A stretch of DNA of 42,368 nucleotides, from positions 1-42,368 of the IMG/VR virus record IMGVR_UViG_3300030329_002842; one strand, written 5' to 3'. Both the position numbers and the translations under genes were made by a program. The notes below the pieces were generated by a model. That model was not told where the DNA came from. It did not search any database and was given only the letters and a program-made list of their open reading frames with translations. Origin of the DNA: a virus. Positions 38,414 to 42,368 of the stretch are shown here, piece after piece (position 1 is the stretch's first letter; the number at the start of each line of letters is the position of its first letter).

Positions 38414-41395
38414 ATGGGCGACCCAGCAAAGCTAGGCACACATTATCATGAAGATGGTAGACCTCATCAAATGGGAGTTAATGCTCCAGAATTAAATGCA
38501 AATGCCGACCAAGAAGCCAACGCTATGATAAGTGGTAGTGGGCCGGGTACTGGACAAAGTAAGGAACCTCAGTTTGCTGACTTTACTGGAAGATACAAAG
38601 GCTATGGTTTTTTGCCTGACGCAGAAGGTAATGTTAAACAGTGGCGAAGTATTGAAGGACAGCAACTGTGGGAAAAGAATACAGGAAATGTATGGGGGAG
38701 TAATAGACCTGCCCCATATGGCAAACCAGCTACAATTGCCCCGGTTGCAGAAGCCAATCTTGGAACACTACCCTACCAATCACAGGCTGGTAGAGATGTA
38801 ACTCCAGAAGAGTTATCAGATTTTACAGCAGAAATTGACAAGAGATTTGAAGGCTTTGACCTAACAGAATTCAATGAATCTTGGCAAAAAGCTAAACAGA
38901 TTAATCCCAGTAATGCAACTCTAACTTCAGACGAGGAACATCGCCTAAACGAGTTTTTTGAAAACAAGGTGAGAGGTGGAGGTGCGTGGTTACGAGGCTG
39001 GATGGGAGGAGGACAAGCCGCTGGAACACTTGCTCCAGAGTTGGGAGTTGGCGATGATAAGTTTCGCAGAGAAGCCTATTTTAGAGCGGCACTACAAAAA
39101 GGTGCTGATAAAGAAATGTTAATGTCATTGGATTTCTTTAAGGACGTTGTATCAGTAGATGAAGCTGGGAAGGCAAGTGTTCCTGACTACTTAGAAGAAG
39201 ATATTGAAGTAGAAACACAAAAAGATACTGAAATATTAGACTCACAATCGGCTAGTGACGAAATACAAAGGTTTGTATCTGAAATAGAAGGTAGTTGGTC
39301 TGACGAAGATAGGGCACGAACAGCTATTGACGTAGATAAAATAGGATATACTTATACCCCACCAAATTATGATGCCCAAGGTAGGGTAATATCTCAAGGA
39401 CGGTTACATGCAGGGGATAATGCCGCTGAAATAAGTTCAGAAGACCGATTGAGGCTTGCTGAGGCGCTGGCAAAACAGGCAGATGCCCAAAACATTGCAA
39501 GCCAGACTAGAACTATGAATATAAAGTCTCAGGCTGAAATGGAGCAGTTAGAAGCTACACAGGCGTGGAAGACTGAAGAGAGGCAATCAGAACAGGAATT
39601 TAAAAGTCGTCAAGCAAGACTTGATAGAAATTTTGCTCAAGCTGAATTAGACCAAAGAGAACGTGAAAGAAGACAACAAGCTGAATTCCAAAGAGATATA
39701 CAATATAGACAGATGCGAGCGGAGGAGCAGGCTAATAGGATAGCAGAAGCCAGAAATACAAATGAAAGACTAAGTATTGATAATGCTAAAGAGATGTCAG
39801 AGAATCAGCTTGCGATGCAGACAGACATGTATCAAGATGAGATTGCATCTAGAGAAGGCATGCAAGAGAATGAGTTTGAGCATCAAATAGAGATGCAAGA
39901 GCAGGCTCACGAGTATAATATGGCGGCTATTACCGAGCAAGCCATGCAACAAAGGCAAACGGAATCGCAACGTATACGAAAACAAGGTTTTCAAGATAGA
40001 CTACTCCAAGGTCAGAGAGATGCTGGGGCTATGGATAGGCTTGCCAGACAAATCTCGGCAGACCACATATCTCAAGGTCGTGAAATAACTAATCAAAGAG
40101 CCATGCAAGCGGCAGAACTCTCTATGAGAAGAGCATTACAGCACCAAGAGTTAGGGGCTGAAATGGCACGACTTAGGCAGGCTGGAAGGCAAAATATAGA
40201 CCAGACAAGAATAGCTGGCTATATGGAGAGACAAAACCAAGCTGAGCGTATTAGAGCAGACGAAAGAGCCCAAGGTAGACAAATATCTTCTACAGAGGCG
40301 CTGGCACGTGCTGACAGATTTATGCAACAGAACTTGCTAGAAAGGCGACTCTCAGCAGAGATGGGTCAACAACTTGTGGCTGGTCAGCAACAAATGGGCC
40401 AGATACAGGAAACTGGTATACAGGAAAGGCTCACCCAAATGGCTGGTCAGCAAAGGGCTGGGCGGCAAGAACTAGAACAAATACGAGAAGGCGGAGTACA
40501 GCAGAGATTAACTCAGCAAGAGGGCGCAACGCAGGGTATAGCGGCGATACAGGAGCAAGCAGAACAAGAAAGACAAACTTACCAGTATCAGCTACAACAA
40601 CAGGAAGCATCTGAACAAAGACAGCGAGAAGCCCTTGGTATGGATACTGAGCAGACTATCGACGCTGTAAGAACTTCTACACAAAACTACAGTACTAGTA
40701 TGAATGCGGCGCTAAAGCAGGCTGGCGAGACTGGCGACTATGAATCAGTTAATACTGCACTAGCGGCAGAACTACCCCCTGCCCCTCCCGGCCTTATGTG
40801 GGATAGTTCTAGCGGTTCTTTCCAGCAAAGAGGTGGTTTCCAAGGTCGAGAGATAAGTGCTGAAGCGCAACAGTGGATGGCTACAGCGGCTCCAGCGTTT
40901 AAGGCTCGTGATAGAGCAGAACAGGCTGTAACACAAGCACAAAAGATACAGATGGAAGCCCAGACTAGAAGACGAGCCACAGAGCAAGCACAGCAAGACT
41001 TTGCTGAGGCTATGCTAACTTCAAATATTGATAGCGCTGAAGAAGCCGCCGCTAGACATGAGATGGCGAAAACTTCAGCACTAGCTACTGAACAAAAGAT
41101 GCAACACGTACAGATGTTATTTAATCTTCTACAAAATCCAGTACAGTTGGGGATGGCTAAGAGACATGGATTATTGGGACAGATAGAGAGTGCATTAGGC
41201 TTTTCAATGTCTGGTGTACCAGAATCTGCGCCCGGTGAAACTAATCTTGCTAACTGGCAATCTATGGATAGTGAAGATAGAGCATTTGCTATGGCTGACT
41301 ATATAGAACAGGGTGGAAGCCCAGACGAATTTATGAGAATGGTCGCAAGTGCGGCTCCTGCTCAAATGAGGCAAGTTCAATACGGAGTTCTTTAA
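38414..41395 (+). CDS. Gln/Glu/Arg-rich coiled-coil virion protein (ejection candidate)
   Basis: 993 aa; ATG immediately after the previous stop. Residues 1-330 are mixed. About 340-770 is one long, low-complexity helical region with short imperfect repeats (QQRLTQ, GIQERLTQMAGQQRAGRQ), and the C-terminal 200 residues are helical with fewer Gln. Position between portal and the giant protein suggests an internal core/ejection protein. No lysozyme motif is seen. Confidence 0.75.
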   Translation: MGDPAKLGTHYHEDGRPHQMGVNAPELNANADQEANAMISGSGPGTGQSKEPQFADFTGRYKGYGFLPDAEGNVKQWRSIEGQQLWEKNTGNVWGSNRPAPYGKPATIAPVAEANLGTLPYQSQAGRDVTPEELSDFTAEIDKRFEGFDLTEFNESWQKAKQINPSNATLTSDEEHRLNEFFENKVRGGGAWLRGWMGGGQAAGTLAPELGVGDDKFRREAYFRAALQKGADKEMLMSLDFFKDVVSVDEAGKASVPDYLEEDIEVETQKDTEILDSQSASDEIQRFVSEIEGSWSDEDRARTAIDVDKIGYTYTPPNYDAQGRVISQGRLHAGDNAAEISSEDRLRLAEALAKQADAQNIASQTRTMNIKSQAEMEQLEATQAWKTEERQSEQEFKSRQARLDRNFAQAELDQRERERRQQAEFQRDIQYRQMRAEEQANRIAEARNTNERLSIDNAKEMSENQLAMQTDMYQDEIASREGMQENEFEHQIEMQEQAHEYNMAAITEQAMQQRQTESQRIRKQGFQDRLLQGQRDAGAMDRLARQISADHISQGREITNQRAMQAAELSMRRALQHQELGAEMARLRQAGRQNIDQTRIAGYMERQNQAERIRADERAQGRQISSTEALARADRFMQQNLLERRLSAEMGQQLVAGQQQMGQIQETGIQERLTQMAGQQRAGRQELEQIREGGVQQRLTQQEGATQGIAAIQEQAEQERQTYQYQLQQQEASEQRQREALGMDTEQTIDAVRTSTQNYSTSMNAALKQAGETGDYESVNTALAAELPPAPPGLMWDSSSGSFQQRGGFQGREISAEAQQWMATAAPAFKARDRAEQAVTQAQKIQMEAQTRRRATEQAQQDFAEAMLTSNIDSAEEAAARHEMAKTSALATEQKMQHVQMLFNLLQNPVQLGMAKRHGLLGQIESALGFSMSGVPESAPGETNLANWQSMDSEDRAFAMADYIEQGGSPDEFMRMVASAAPAQMRQVQYGVL

Positions 41396-42368
41396 ATGGT
41401 ACAGATAAGCTACCTACCTCCTATTCTTAATAAAGAAGAGGAAGAAAAACCAAAAGAATACATAGTACCCACAACGCTTCTGACTCAGGGTAATACAGAG
41501 TATGAGGTTAACAAAGCACGTAACCTTGCAAACATGTCTGCGACTATGGAGCAGAACAATATACTGAAGCCTAAGAACCAAAGAGAGGCTATGTATAATA
41601 TTGGTACTGAACTACAGGACAATAATATTGCCAAGGACGAGGCTTGGTGGAAGAAAGCGCTCGGCTGGCTAGAACCCTTTAAATACCTTGACGTACCTAT
41701 AGAAATGGCGGCTGAGGCTGTATTTGACCCACTAGCTATGGCTACAGGCAGAGATTTGTCATGGGTTAGGGGTACGGCAGAAAGGGAACCTTTTGAGGCT
41801 TGGAGGGCAATGTTTGGCGAGGATGTCTCAGAGAAGACAGGGATGGGCGAGTTTATGGCTCGTATGGATATTGCGGCTGAAGCATTTGAAAAGCGCCCAC
41901 TACTTGCCCAGCTAGGGCTTATGGGTGTTCAGATGGCGGCATCATTCGGTGCGGCTGGCTACGCTAGAGCGGCGGCGGCAGGCGCTAAGTGGGGTGGTAC
42001 TCTAGGTGGTAGAACTGCTAGAACAGGCGCAATGATACTAGACCCTTGGGAAGTAGGCTTCCACGGACTTAAATATGGGTTTAGAGGCGCTAAGGCTGGT
42101 GTATCACTACTTACAGGTGGTATAGAAGCAGAAACTATAATGATTAAGCAGTTACAAGACCCAGCGACTGCCGCTATCATGGGGCAGACAGTAGATACTA
42201 CCAGTACATTTGATGTGATGGCTGATAGGCTAAGGAGAGGAGAAGCTCTTGTCCAAGGCGGTAGTGGAAGCCCATTAGAGAGAATGTTAAATTCCCCGGC
42301 AAGTAGATATACTGCTAAATCAACAGCGCAATTAGCTGATGAGTTTGGTTGGGCTGGTGAGGCATACA
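41396..42368 (+). CDS. Giant virion/polyvalent protein, N-terminal part (continues at base 1)
   Basis: The ATG at 41396 directly follows the TAA of the 993-aa gene (41393-41395) and stays open to the end of the window. Joined through the terminal overlap it is in frame with the gene that ends at 6321, giving 2397 aa in total. This part supplies residues 1 to about 324, of which roughly the last 30 are repeated at the window start. It is acidic near the N-terminus and has an Ala/Gly-rich hydrophobic stretch around nt 41905-41990 that could be membrane-active. Its place between the portal and scaffold/capsid genes suggests an internal virion (ejection) protein. No catalytic motif is visible in this part. 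Confidence 0.85.
   Translation, partial: MVQISYLPPILNKEEEEKPKEYIVPTTLLTQGNTEYEVNKARNLANMSATMEQNNILKPKNQREAMYNIGTELQDNNIAKDEAWWKKALGWLEPFKYLDVPIEMAAEAVFDPLAMATGRDLSWVRGTAEREPFEAWRAMFGEDVSEKTGMGEFMARMDIAAEAFEKRPLLAQLGLMGVQMAASFGAAGYARAAAAGAKWGGTLGGRTARTGAMILDPWEVGFHGLKYGFRGAKAGVSLLTGGIEAETIMIKQLQDPATAAIMGQTVDTTSTFDVMADRLRRGEALVQGGSGSPLERMLNSPASRYTAKSTAQLADEFGWAGEAY
42271..42368. repeat. Right copy of 98-bp terminal overlap
   Basis: Exact copy of bases 3-100. Removing one copy gives a circle of about 42,268 bp. A length of 98 is typical of a k-mer-minus-one assembly overlap, which fits circular closure better than a biological direct terminal repeat. Confidence 0.93.

Noticed and set aside
1-42368. 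CRISPR array
   Set aside because: No regularly spaced identical direct repeats; the only tandem repeats are two 22-bp units at 30908-30951.

Overview
This window is an essentially complete, circularly closing genome of a tailed bacteriophage with podovirus-like (short-tail) gene content. Bases 3-100 are repeated exactly at 42271-42368, so the unique circle is about 42,268 bp. One giant virion gene runs off the right end and continues in frame at base 1. The host cannot be named. Shine-Dalgarno sites are strong, promoters are sigma70-like, and TTG/GTG starts are common, which indicates a bacterial host. I found no GATC and no CGCG in the whole sequence, which suggests a host with restriction systems against those tetramers. 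The gene style resembles aquatic environmental phages, but that is an impression, not a demonstration.

Layout. (1) Late rightward operon, 34750 to the end and then 1 to 20027: small and large terminase, portal, a 993-aa Gln-rich coiled protein, a 2397-aa ejection/polyvalent-type protein, scaffold-like protein, major capsid protein, head accessory proteins, an 1187-aa fibre, a zinc-ribbon protein, a membrane-anchored repeat protein, a cluster of tiny membrane proteins (lysis candidates), two tail-tube/nozzle-like proteins each with a jelly-roll-like insert, and two minute, very basic proteins. (2) Leftward early operon, 30525 down to 20024: about 25 tightly overlapping genes. The first half is small, often zinc-binding, unknown proteins. 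The second half is the replication/recombination set: RecA-fold helicase-like ATPase, ERCC4 nuclease, Fe-S PD-(D/E)XK nuclease, Sak4-like ATPase, a probable ssDNA-binding protein, and a family-4 uracil-DNA glycosylase fused to family A DNA polymerase. (3) A second rightward operon, 30672-34162: small unknown genes, several with zinc motifs, and one HTH protein. (4) A short leftward unit, 34590-34411, encoding one small membrane protein behind a structured leader.

Control DNA sits at 30526-31185 (divergent early promoters, duplicated boxes, iteron-like repeats), 34591-34749 (back-to-back promoters sharing a -35) and 13860-13982. A 9-4-9 dyad built on TGACACATG occurs in both 13860-13982 and 30801-30868, in opposite orientation.

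The most interesting signal is a tyrosine-recombinase-like catalytic domain (R...R-23-H-9-Y spacing as in XerD/Cre) inside the 2397-aa virion-region protein. No free-standing integrase, lysogeny repressor or endolysin is recognisable. A recombinase carried in the capsid and delivered with the DNA is an attractive inference, but it is untested.
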